DNA from: Candidatus Thorarchaeota archaeon
GTDB lineage: Archaea > Asgardarchaeota > Thorarchaeia > Thorarchaeales > Thorarchaeaceae
DNA length: 9,270 bases
Reading direction: 5' to 3'
Assembly: GCA_011365025.1 (NCBI GenBank)
Contig: RDOF01000072.1
Span: forward strand, 1-9,270
A program made the position numbers and the translations under genes. This document shows, piece by piece, positions 1 to 6,986 of the stretch (its first letter is position 1; the number at the start of each line of letters is the position of its first letter). The notes below the pieces were generated by a model. The model made no database searches, had not been told where the DNA came from, and was given only the letters and a program-made list of their open reading frames with translations.

Positions 1-3000
1 TGCAAGACCGATTCGACGTGCTCAATGGCTGAGCTCATCTCTATTTCAGGAGGAAGTCGGAGAAGCTCGCCATCATAGACCGTAATATCGGTCAAACTCG
101 ACTTGGCATACAGCCAAATCAGTGAGCCCTGTTTTGAAACATGCCAGTGGATTTTTTCATCATTCATTCGAGAATGTGTTCCTGGATCGACCCGCCTCAA
201 TCCTAACCATCTGGCGAAGAGCTTGCTCTCCCAAAACACAATACCTTCTCGTGTTCTTGGGTTTGGCAGGAATTCAAGCTCAAGATTCCATTTCGTGTTT
301 CCATCCACTATCCCATTTCTTACAAGTAGAGTCAACTCGAAGTCACTCAACATGCAATGAAAGAGCACTGGAATTTGTGACTCTGTGGGGTTGGCGATTT
401 TCAGATGCCAGCAATCACCATGACTGGTAGCGTCGCCATGAACGACTGGGCAGATTGATTCGTCGTGTGTAACAACAGCCCGAGCTGTAAGTGCTTCAAG
501 TCCGGATATTTCATCAGCAGTTCTAGGAAGTCGAGTGCGAAATCGTCTGAAAGGTCGCTTCCTTTCAACATATGGTCGTAGAAATGTCAAGTCCCCATAC
601 TCGATGTCCTCATAGGGGTTCCATGAATAGAATTCCCTGTACACACTCATCTCCGGAAGCATTCGGCACCCTGTAAATGGAATACGCAAGAAGTCAACGA
701 GATTGGAGGTTTTTCGGAATCGAAGCTCCTCTAGTTGGATATCTCCATCTTCAGGGTTTGCTAATGCTACTACATAGTCATTTGCTTCAATTGTCAAATC
801 ACATCGCACTGGGACACAAGAGGGAATGTTTCTCGAAACAGAATCCAATGATCTGGAGATTTCACTCTCGACCTCTGGCGGAACTCTATCATTGTGTTCA
901 AAATTAGTATTGAACGCATCCTTGTAGCGGGACAACCTGATCCCTCTTATGCCAGTGAGTGTATCGTGCTTTGGCACTATTTCCAGCTCGCCAAGCATGC
1001 ACCACACATTATCCTCACGAAGCAGTAGAACAAGTGAATCGCCCATTCTCTTAACCAAGAGATCGTGAATCTCGGTAGGATCCGTACATTTCGATGCACT
1101 CTTCGTAATCTCGTCATACCTGACCAGACACCAGTGAAAGCTTCCATAGGAAGCTAACGGATTCTGGCCTCTCCATACACCACTGATCAATCGCTCTGGA
1201 TGTACTGGGTCCTGCACCACTAGCCAGTAGTCATCAAGGGTTTCCGGTCCTGGAACAACGAAGAGGCGTCCATACAAGTCCTCTGTCCTTTGGTAAACAT
1301 CATAGTCCAAGAAACTTCGAGTTCGCCGCCTTAAATCCGTCCAAATCGACCGTGTATCAAATACAGACTGGTGTGTGTCAGGACTCATCGATTCGTCGAT
1401 TCTCAGGCCAAGTTGCATGAACCACCATGCTTGAACACTATTCCACAGTATCTTGTGCTGAGAGAATGACAATGTGGTACTCTCAATGTCAAGTGCCAGA
1501 AGAAGAAGGAAGAGATAGTTACCGGTGTTCTGGAGAAGAAGAGGATTTTTCTCTATTGCCCCTTTCAAAGCTACAACCGACAAATGAAACTGGCTTTGCT
1601 TGGGCGAGTTCTCCTTTAACCAGAGCACGGTGTTCCAGAATGTCCTTGAAACCAGATGGTTCCTCATGAGAGATGCAACATCTGCCGCAACTTCTTCTGC
1701 TGGCCTTTGGTCTGAGAGAAGGTCTGCCAGAACGGAGATGAAGTCATTCCAGTCCACAGATGTAAAATCACCATCTAAATCGGGTTCTATGTCCGCAACG
1801 ACATCCATTGCTGCCCTCAGTCGTCTGACCTCTATCCTGTAGACAGCAGTTTCATCAAGTCCACCCATCTTCAGAGAGGATAGGAGCAGAGGACGTCGAG
1901 ATGCACCTACTGCCTCTTCCTTCAGCAAGGGAGTTCGATAGCCTCTGGGATGTGTCGGCTGAATGCTGGTCATGGGCGGTTCGACATATGCTAGGCCTGC
2001 GCCACCTTTTGTCGGTCTAGGTTGAAACGTGAGCCGAGGATAGGGATACTTATTGTCTGGACAACGAAGAGGAGCAATAGAGATTCCGTCGCTTGCAGAG
2101 ATAGGACTTTGGCCACTCCTAGAGGGGAGTAGGTCGAAAGCACTCTGCTGTATGTCCTCTGCCATCTGCTCAATGCCAAGGACCTCACTAGCAGTCAGTA
2201 GTGGTCTACCTCTACTCTGATTCGTTTGCTTCGTTGCTTTCTCTCCAGACTGCGTCCAGAACTTGGCCGACCAATTCTCAAGAACTGAAACCTCAAAGAG
2301 AGAGGTTTCAATGCCTGTAGAGGTCTGCCTGACGATGACCCTCATATCATCAATCATGGGCGCCTTCTGTCCAAAGGCATAGGGCCGCGCCGGAAGGGTC
2401 CATTCAATCTCTGTCACATGCCTCTGCAGAGGAGAGTCTTTGGAGAATGGTTTCAGTTTCTTTCTCTGATAGGTTGAGGAGGTGCTCTCATCAGTGTCTG
2501 GGTCTGAGAACCAGAGTATACTTGATGACTGGCCTGTCACAGTATCCAGGAGGTCCTTCTCGAATGCATGAAGAGACCGTGCAAGTCTTGGAGGGGTGCA
2601 GGCCTTCAAGTAGTCCCATCCACTCACGACCAGAGTCCTTTCTCCATCAGCATCAGGAGGGATTATTTCATTGAGTTTCAGTTCACTTCCATTAAAGAGG
2701 TGGTTTCGAATCTCCTCCGAGAGGTCCATCCACTCGATTCTGTTGAAGAGCTGTTGTATCTCCTGACTCTGACTGTCCATTCTAAGGCGTGTCCATGCTA
2801 GACCACGGGAAAAGAAGTCCCCTGTCAGGTCCAGCCAGAGAATCTGGCACCGTGCATGCCTCCCGGTTTCCTCTTTCAGCAGTTCCAGCCCGTGCCAGTA
2901 TTGTGCAATCCACGCAGCAGATACTCCTGAGCTGGTGGCCGAGGCAGCACTGAGATGAAGGATGAATTTTGGTCTGTCCTCTCCCTCTCTCACGTATGTG

Positions 3001-4727
3001 ACTTCATGGTCGCTATCAACAGGAAACCCCTGCTCACCAAGCATCTTGTACTGCGGCCGTGTAATCGTATGAAGAATCAGGGCATATCTAAGACTCTGCA
3101 GGGACTTGTCATCCAGTCTGACGACCAGAGGCTTGCCCACGTATTCAGGTGGAATCTTGAACTCTGCGCCAAACATCGAGGCCAGCAGCCTAAGAAGGCA
3201 CTCCCGCATCATCCCTGCATCATGGCTTGTGTCCATCACAATGGTCCCGGTGATTGGCGGAGCCGCATCCAAGACCCCAGTCAGTTCCTCATACTCGGAA
3301 ACCAGCCCCTGGGCATAGGCTGCAAGCTGACGGACTGCAGTATCGTCCCGCCCCGCCAGTTCTGTTTCCCACTCCGCATCGGTGAGCCCTCTTCTTCGGA
3401 ACCGGTAGTCTATGACAGTGATGTCGCCATGCTTCTTTGACTTTCGCTTCTCCTCCTCCATCCACCAGTTGAGGGAGGTCTTGCTCTTGATCTCAAAGAC
3501 CGCCACCGGTCTCCACACAGGCCGGTCCTGCGGCGACAGTGGGTCCTTGACCAGCTCCCTCCTAAAGACGACCAAATCAGCTCTACCTCGTCCTAGCGTG
3601 GTCCGGACAGACACCTCTGCCATGACCATGAAGGTGTCGCCCTTGGCGGCATACCTGTCACCCTCCAAAACCACGTTCCTAAGAGTGTGGGGCTGCACCA
3701 GCCCATTGGTCATGAGCTCGTGCCACTTGATGCCGTGCCATCGCGTCCGCTGAACATACTCCTCCCCCAGCTTCTCAGCATCGATGTCCCTGAGAATACC
3801 ACGACTGCAGAGCCCCAGAATCAGGTCAGCCTGCTGGTCCTGCCTGTGTACCTCCTCCTGCGAGAAACCCTCGGTGTGCACCCGCAGCCTGCCGGCCTCG
3901 TTGGCAAAATACCCCATGTCGAACTTCCGCTCCTCAGAGAGCATATGGGTGGGTGGGACAGGATAGCCGTAGTGCATGGTATAGAGAGCCCTGAGCTCCT
4001 CGACGATATCCCGAAGAATCTCATCGGCGCATTTCTCTTGGCCGGTTTTCTTCCTCTTTCGCGTGCGCTTGGACCCCCACCTGCCTGACTCTCCCGAGGT
4101 GTAGAGATGCTCCAGAAAGGGCGAGAGCCGCCAGATGAGGAGATTGACATAGCTGCGCGCGTCCCGCACTGGCACAGCGTAGATGAAGCACTTGCGACAG
4201 AGCTCGAAGACATGGGCACGAATCATGTCGATGAAGTCCAGCTCCGGCAGGGTCCGGTGGATCACGTCCACCCATGGAAAGGTGTCATCACCCCAGTACC
4301 CTCGTTCCGTCCCCCTCTGCTCCGGCTCAGGAAAGGGAAACCTCGTCATGGCGTAGTTGCGCAACTGTGCCCCAGCCATGTTCAGCAGGCGGTTCATGGG
4401 ACCGACTCTGCCCTCGCGCTCGCTCCGAACCCGCTTGTACTCCGTGTTGCCGTACCGTGCCGTAGTCTCCCAGATCAGTTTGAGCTGGTTTCGCCGGAGA
4501 TGCCGCTCGACCTCTGTGATATGAGAGAAGTTGCGGTTTCCATCTCGCTTACTCTGCTCCCATCCCTCCTGGGCTTTGGCCCAGAGATGGAGCGTCCGCT
4601 CATATACCGGCCTGATGCTCTTGATGACACGCTCCCGGACCAGGTCCTTCAGCGCACTGAGGCCGGTGAGGTGTGCTCGCGCCAGCGTTCGCGCCGGGCT
4701 GTAAGGGTGACTGCTCTCCTTGCTCAT
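1..4727 (-). CDS. Giant protein (at least 1575 aa, 3' end outside window) with RecB/Cas4-like PD-(D/E)XK nuclease and a catalytically dead RecA-like domain
   Basis: I do not recognise the full-length family. The frame is open from the ATG at 4727 to the left edge with no stop in 1575 codons. Residues 1-330 are mostly helical and charged, with a basic patch at 220-227 (KRTRKRKK). A nuclease core follows: GRGRADLVV with D384, FEIKSK with E412 and K414, and QLAAY (Q467, Y471). This D / E-x-K / Q-x3-Y order is that of RecB/Cas4-type nucleases. Residues 588-740 show the strand order of a RadA/KaiC RecA fold: FILHLSAAS (588), ILWLDLTGDF (629-638), TLVVSGWD (698-705) and a later SILWFSDP strand. The GxxxxGK[ST] loop, the Glu after the second strand and the Walker B Asp are absent, so ATP hydrolysis is unlikely. 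Residues 760-1575 are rich in predicted strands and Trp/Tyr and have no motif I know. DNA processing, perhaps in defence, is inferred. The frame is certain; the function is not. Confidence 0.88.
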   Translation of the reverse strand, partial: MSKESSHPYSPARTLARAHLTGLSALKDLVRERVIKSIRPVYERTLHLWAKAQEGWEQSKRDGNRNFSHITEVERHLRRNQLKLIWETTARYGNTEYKRVRSEREGRVGPMNRLLNMAGAQLRNYAMTRFPFPEPEQRGTERGYWGDDTFPWVDVIHRTLPELDFIDMIRAHVFELCRKCFIYAVPVRDARSYVNLLIWRLSPFLEHLYTSGESGRWGSKRTRKRKKTGQEKCADEILRDIVEELRALYTMHYGYPVPPTHMLSEERKFDMGYFANEAGRLRVHTEGFSQEEVHRQDQQADLILGLCSRGILRDIDAEKLGEEYVQRTRWHGIKWHELMTNGLVQPHTLRNVVLEGDRYAAKGDTFMVMAEVSVRTTLGRGRADLVVFRRELVKDPLSPQDRPVWRPVAVFEIKSKTSLNWWMEEEKRKSKKHGDITVIDYRFRRRGLTDAEWETELAGRDDTAVRQLAAYAQGLVSEYEELTGVLDAAPPITGTIVMDTSHDAGMMRECLLRLLASMFGAEFKIPPEYVGKPLVVRLDDKSLQSLRYALILHTITRPQYKMLGEQGFPVDSDHEVTYVREGEDRPKFILHLSAASATSSGVSAAWIAQYWHGLELLKEETGRHARCQILWLDLTGDFFSRGLAWTRLRMDSQSQEIQQLFNRIEWMDLSEEIRNHLFNGSELKLNEIIPPDADGERTLVVSGWDYLKACTPPRLARSLHAFEKDLLDTVTGQSSSILWFSDPDTDESTSSTYQRKKLKPFSKDSPLQRHVTEIEWTLPARPYAFGQKAPMIDDMRVIVRQTSTGIETSLFEVSVLENWSAKFWTQSGEKATKQTNQSRGRPLLTASEVLGIEQMAEDIQQSAFDLLPSRSGQSPISASDGISIAPLRCPDNKYPYPRLTFQPRPTKGGAGLAYVEPPMTSIQPTHPRGYRTPLLKEEAVGASRRPLLLSSLKMGGLDETAVYRIEVRRLRAAMDVVADIEPDLDGDFTSVDWNDFISVLADLLSDQRPAEEVAADVASLMRNHLVSRTFWNTVLWLKENSPKQSQFHLSVVALKGAIEKNPLLLQNTGNYLFLLLLALDIESTTLSFSQHKILWNSVQAWWFMQLGLRIDESMSPDTHQSVFDTRSIWTDLRRRTRSFLDYDVYQRTEDLYGRLFVVPGPETLDDYWLVVQDPVHPERLISGVWRGQNPLASYGSFHWCLVRYDEITKSASKCTDPTEIHDLLVKRMGDSLVLLLREDNVWCMLGELEIVPKHDTLTGIRGIRLSRYKDAFNTNFEHNDRVPPEVESEISRSLDSVSRNIPSCVPVRCDLTIEANDYVVALANPEDGDIQLEELRFRKTSNLVDFLRIPFTGCRMLPEMSVYREFYSWNPYEDIEYGDLTFLRPYVERKRPFRRFRTRLPRTADEISGLEALTARAVVTHDESICPVVHGDATSHGDCWHLKIANPTESQIPVLFHCMLSDFELTLLVRNGIVDGNTKWNLELEFLPNPRTREGIVFWESKLFARWLGLRRVDPGTHSRMNDEKIHWHVSKQGSLIWLYAKSSLTDITVYDGELLRLPPEIEMSSAIEHVESVL

Positions 4728-4735
4728 CTGTCGAT

Positions 4736-4740
4736 CCTCC
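4736..4740 (-). promoter_or_regulatory. Shine-Dalgarno that fixes the giant gene's start
   Basis: The minus strand reads GGGGAGGATCGACAG directly before the ATG. GGAGG lies 8 nt upstream of the start codon, a strong ribosome binding site that supports the ATG at 4727 over any later in-frame Met. Confidence 0.75.
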
Positions 4741-4788
4741 CCATCTCTTTTCGGCAGACCCACCCCGTTCTCTTAGGGGGCTTTGGGG

Positions 4789-4797
4789 CTTATAAAG
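4789..4797 (-). promoter_or_regulatory. TATA box of the giant nuclease gene
   Basis: The minus strand reads CTTTATAAG, a canonical archaeal TATA box in an otherwise GC-rich stretch. It would place transcription initiation near 4766, giving a leader of about 40 nt before the ATG at 4727. Confidence 0.7.
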
Positions 4798-4811
4798 GCG
4801 CGGGTGATTGT

Positions 4812-4826
4812 AGAGAGGTGGTCTCT
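4812..4826. repeat. Short inverted repeat upstream of the giant gene's TATA box
   Basis: AGAGA-GGTGG-TCTCT is a 5-bp perfect inverted repeat with a 5-nt centre, 15-30 bp upstream of the minus-strand TATA box. It could be an operator or activator site. It is short enough to have arisen by chance. Confidence 0.3.
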
Positions 4827-4891
4827 GTGAGAATGCGTTTTTCGTGAGCTATGGGCGATTTCGTGACTTTTATTCAAATAATCTTCATAAA

Positions 4892-4898
4892 TTTATAT
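4892..4898 (+). promoter_or_regulatory. TATA box of tnpB
   Basis: TTTATAT in an AT-rich stretch is a good archaeal TATA element for rightward transcription. A start about 25-28 nt downstream falls at 4919-4925, which coincides with the foot of the hairpin at 4922. The tnpB transcript would then begin with that hairpin and have a leader of about 90 nt. Confidence 0.5.
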
Positions 4899-4918
4899 TC
4901 CTTCCGTGAGGAAAGAAT
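4897..4918 (+). repeat. Small hairpin at left flank of the TnpB element
   Basis: ATTC-C-TTCC-GTGA-GGAA-A-GAAT folds into two 4-bp stems separated by one C/A mismatch and closed by a GTGA tetraloop. It lies directly before the larger hairpin at 4922-4970. Such subterminal structures are typical of IS200/IS605-type ends. Confidence 0.4.
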
Positions 4919-4921
4919 AGT

Positions 4922-4970
4922 GTGGAGTATTTTACTTCACCTCCGTACAAGGAGCTGAGTGAAACTCCAC
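4922..4970 (+). repeat. 16-bp interrupted hairpin at left end or 5' leader of tnpB
   Basis: GTGGAGT (4922-4928) pairs with ACTCCAC (4964-4970), TTCAC (4936-4940) with GTGAA (4959-4963), and CTCC (4941-4944) with GGAG (4951-4954). A 7-nt bulge (ATTTTAC) lies on the left side and a 4-nt bulge (CTGA) on the right. It may be the left-end structure recognised by an IS605-type TnpA in trans, a leader RNA element, or both. Confidence 0.55.
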
Positions 4971-5010
4971 TTATCCAAGCCGGTAACAGGTCGGAAATTT
5001 ATATTCGGAT

Positions 5011-6855
5011 GTGGTCGCGATGGCTCGTTCAAATGGTACGATTGTAAGCGTCAAGGTTCCTATCAATTGGGATTGCATGACCAAAAGACAACGTACTCGT
5101 CTAGAGCGAATTACTGCTCGAGATACAAGGGTTATCAAGGCCTATCTTGGTGTAATCGAACACCACAAGAAAGCGCTTGTTGTTGGTGGCAAATACAAGA
5201 ATATCGACTTCAGACTCCTTGACAGACTCACTCTTACTGCACTCAGAGCAAGAGACCCTTCGAAGAGAAGACTATCAGTGCCACACGACTTCAAAGCCCG
5301 TTTTCATTATATTTCGGTGAACGAACTTCAGGAATGTAGGGACGTGGCAATTGGAATGTGGAATAGCTACCTCAGAAGGGGTGGCAGTAGGCCTCTCAAA
5401 TCAACCAGCGGCAAATTAAAGAAGATTCCTAGGAACATCTTCCCCAATCTCTTCAAGCTGGTTCATACACCAGACCTGAAGATAAAATACTGGTTGGAAA
5501 TACGAGATTCTCTTGATTCAAAGAGGATTGGCCGAACCATTCATGCCAAACTGACTTTTCCTCTCAAGATTTCGCCCTATCACACTAACCAGATTGACAG
5601 AGGCGAGGTCAAGTCTTGCAGAATTGTAAAGGATGGCTCTCGAAAATGGTGGGTTGTCTTTGCGGTAAAAGTCAAGAGTAAATCATTCTTAGTTCCTGCT
5701 AAGAAACCCTTGGCAGTGATGGGAGTAGACTTAGGCATAAGCAGGGCAGCTTGTGCAGTCGTGATAACCCAGAATGGAGTCCATCACACACGCTATTTCC
5801 ATCAAGAGGGTAAGGAGAAAAGTCTGGCAAAATCGGAAAGAAGAATCGCCTCTCTGCAGAGAGAGATGCGTACTAGACAAAACATGAGTGTTCCATGTGA
5901 CAAAGTTACAAAGAAACTACGTGACATGAATCACAAACGAACCGCCGTGAGAGAAGAATGGGACCGTGTTTTAGTCCGTGAGATAATCGACTATGCTCTT
6001 GAGTTATCTGCCAAATATGACCTCTATGTGGCAGTTGGGAATCCCAAGGGAATACGGAATATTGCGACACGTGCATACAGTCGAGGGCGCAAATATCGGG
6101 GAATGATTCATAGTTGGGCATTTGCGCGAATTATCTCAAAGATTGAGCATGCCTTCTCTCAAATAGGTTGGACGACAGGGAGGTTTACGAGTCGATTCTT
6201 GGCAGTCTATGAAGGCAGGACCAGTATAACTTGCTCAAAATGCGGACATAGAGGAGTACGTCCGAAACAGAGCCTGTTTATCTGTCATACCTGCGGCTGT
6301 AGAGTTAATGCTGACAAAAATGGTGCCATCAATATTGCAAGACGTTTCATACGACTCAATCCCAAATTGAGGATTGGGCACAGTGGACTAGGTCGATGGC
6401 TGTTCCCTAAATGGAAGAAACCATCATCGAAGGCCGCGAGGAGGGGTAAGCACGCCTCTAAGCGGAAGTCCCGACTCTCTCAGAGGTCGCCAGCCTCGCC
6501 TGAAGGAGAGTCCGCGGTTGTTCGCTTTGTCCAGCAGGACCTACTCAGCTTTGGTGACGAAGCTGGGTTGAGCGATGAAGATCCAACCGTGGGAAATGCT
6601 GCGGAAATGCCGTCTGTAATGGAGTCCCTTGACAGCCCAAGGTCTGGTGGATTCCATGTTTCAAAGCAGCGGAAAGAAGTCACGTTTCGAGAGAGGAATC
6701 AGGTTCCGATGACCTCGGACAAGGCCCGTGCCAATCTGGAGTATTCTGACACGACAGAGGTCAGCGATGACAGCCACGGGTCCGACGGAACGCAGGAGTT
6801 GCAGGATGAGTGTGAGCTTTACTCACCATCCAGCGAGAGGAATCATACTCCCTGA
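5011..6855 (+). CDS. tnpB: TnpB-family RNA-guided nuclease with Fanzor-like RuvC site and long C-terminal tail
   Basis: 614 aa, against about 400 for common TnpBs. TnpB proteins bind an omega RNA made from the element's right end and cut matching DNA with a split RuvC domain. RuvC-I is GVDLGIS with D240. RuvC-III is NADKNGAINI with D435. The zinc ribbon has C408-x2-C411 and C425-x2-C428, with an extra C430. The usual RuvC-II Glu (as in V-x-E-D-L-K-G-I) is replaced: the segment reads VAVGNPKGIRN with G343. A Glu, E401, stands just before the TSITCSKCG motif (AVYEGRTS). That is the alternative position described for Fanzor and some TnpB clades, so the enzyme may well be active. Residues 446-614 form an acidic, Ser-rich, probably disordered tail. 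The GTG at 5011 or the ATG at 5020 could start the protein, and neither has a clear Shine-Dalgarno. No tnpA is present. Confidence 0.9.
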   Translation: MVAMARSNGTIVSVKVPINWDCMTKRQRTRLERITARDTRVIKAYLGVIEHHKKALVVGGKYKNIDFRLLDRLTLTALRARDPSKRRLSVPHDFKARFHYISVNELQECRDVAIGMWNSYLRRGGSRPLKSTSGKLKKIPRNIFPNLFKLVHTPDLKIKYWLEIRDSLDSKRIGRTIHAKLTFPLKISPYHTNQIDRGEVKSCRIVKDGSRKWWVVFAVKVKSKSFLVPAKKPLAVMGVDLGISRAACAVVITQNGVHHTRYFHQEGKEKSLAKSERRIASLQREMRTRQNMSVPCDKVTKKLRDMNHKRTAVREEWDRVLVREIIDYALELSAKYDLYVAVGNPKGIRNIATRAYSRGRKYRGMIHSWAFARIISKIEHAFSQIGWTTGRFTSRFLAVYEGRTSITCSKCGHRGVRPKQSLFICHTCGCRVNADKNGAINIARRFIRLNPKLRIGHSGLGRWLFPKWKKPSSKAARRGKHASKRKSRLSQRSPASPEGESAVVRFVQQDLLSFGDEAGLSDEDPTVGNAAEMPSVMESLDSPRSGGFHVSKQRKEVTFRERNQVPMTSDKARANLEYSDTTEVSDDSHGSDGTQELQDECELYSPSSERNHTP

Positions 6856-6905
6856 GAATAGGTCAGGCACTGCATGCGTTGGGAGTCTTTATTCGGACTC
6901 CCGAC
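6420..6905 (+). ncRNA. Candidate omega RNA region overlapping the tnpB 3' end
   Basis: In IS605/IS1341 elements the guide RNA scaffold comes from the tnpB 3' end plus the right end of the element, with the guide just outside. Foldable segments here include CTCAGCTT/AAGCTGGG (6544-6551 with 6560-6567), GGTTG/CAACC (6566-6570 with 6584-6588, an alternative fold), CCTTG/CAAGG (6627-6631 with 6638-6642) and the 10-bp hairpin 6878-6905. If the hairpin is the right end, the guide would start just after about 6905. No boundary is proven. Confidence 0.25.
6878..6905 (+). repeat. 10-bp hairpin downstream of tnpB (putative right end or terminator)
   Basis: GTTGGGAGTC pairs with GACTCCCGAC around an 8-nt loop (TTTATTCG), with one G-T pair. 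The core GGGAGTC/GACTCCC is perfect. There is no T-tract after it, which favours an element end or an RNA structure over a terminator. It begins 22 bp after the tnpB stop. Confidence 0.6.
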
Positions 6906-6936
6906 GACCCTTTTCTGCGTAGCCGAATGTCAAAGG

Positions 6937-6943
6937 ATATATT
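6937..6943 (+). promoter_or_regulatory. Possible TATA box of mvhD
   Basis: ATATATT lies 50 bp upstream of the chosen mvhD start. Transcription would begin near 6965. GGTG at 6975-6978 would be a modest Shine-Dalgarno 8 nt before the ATG at 6987. Confidence 0.35.
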
Positions 6944-6986
6944 GGCGTTAGAAACCCGAAGACACGACATTCGTGGTGTTTACCTA

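Larger units (their letters stand above)
4889..5006 (+). repeat. 12-bp direct repeat AAATTTATATTC (4889-4900 and 4995-5006)
   Basis: Two identical 12-mers lie 106 bp apart and both have TATA character. The first can serve the annotated tnpB start. The second is only 4 bp upstream of the GTG at 5011, too close to promote it. It could drive a shorter transcript starting near 5025-5030, for which the in-frame ATG at 5077 would be the first start. Confidence 0.6.
4889..6905 (+). mobile_element. Putative IS1341-like (IS200/IS605 family, tnpB-only) element, ends approximate
   Basis: A tnpB gene without tnpA is flanked by hairpins on the left (4897-4970) and on the right (6878-6905), as in IS200/IS605 relatives, which carry subterminal hairpins instead of terminal inverted repeats and make no target duplication. 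It separates the giant gene from mvhD. The exact ends cannot be read without an empty-site relative. Mobilisation would need a TnpA supplied from elsewhere. Confidence 0.45.

Noticed and set aside
2920..2966. Walker A motif in the giant protein
   Set aside because: The segment SAASATSSGVS sits where a P-loop should be but has no G-K-[ST], so an active ATPase is not claimed.
2955..3440. 161-codon plus-strand ORF
   Set aside because: It lies wholly antisense to the nuclease and RecA-like region of the giant gene and shows no recognisable motif.
4107..4847. 246-codon plus-strand ORF
   Set aside because: It is the exact antisense of the giant gene's codons in GC-rich sequence and then runs through that gene's start, Shine-Dalgarno and TATA box. 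The protein has no family pattern.
6037..6039. TnpB judged a dead nuclease because the RuvC-II Glu is Gly
   Set aside because: E401 beside the zinc ribbon matches the alternative Glu position known from Fanzor, so loss of activity cannot be concluded.
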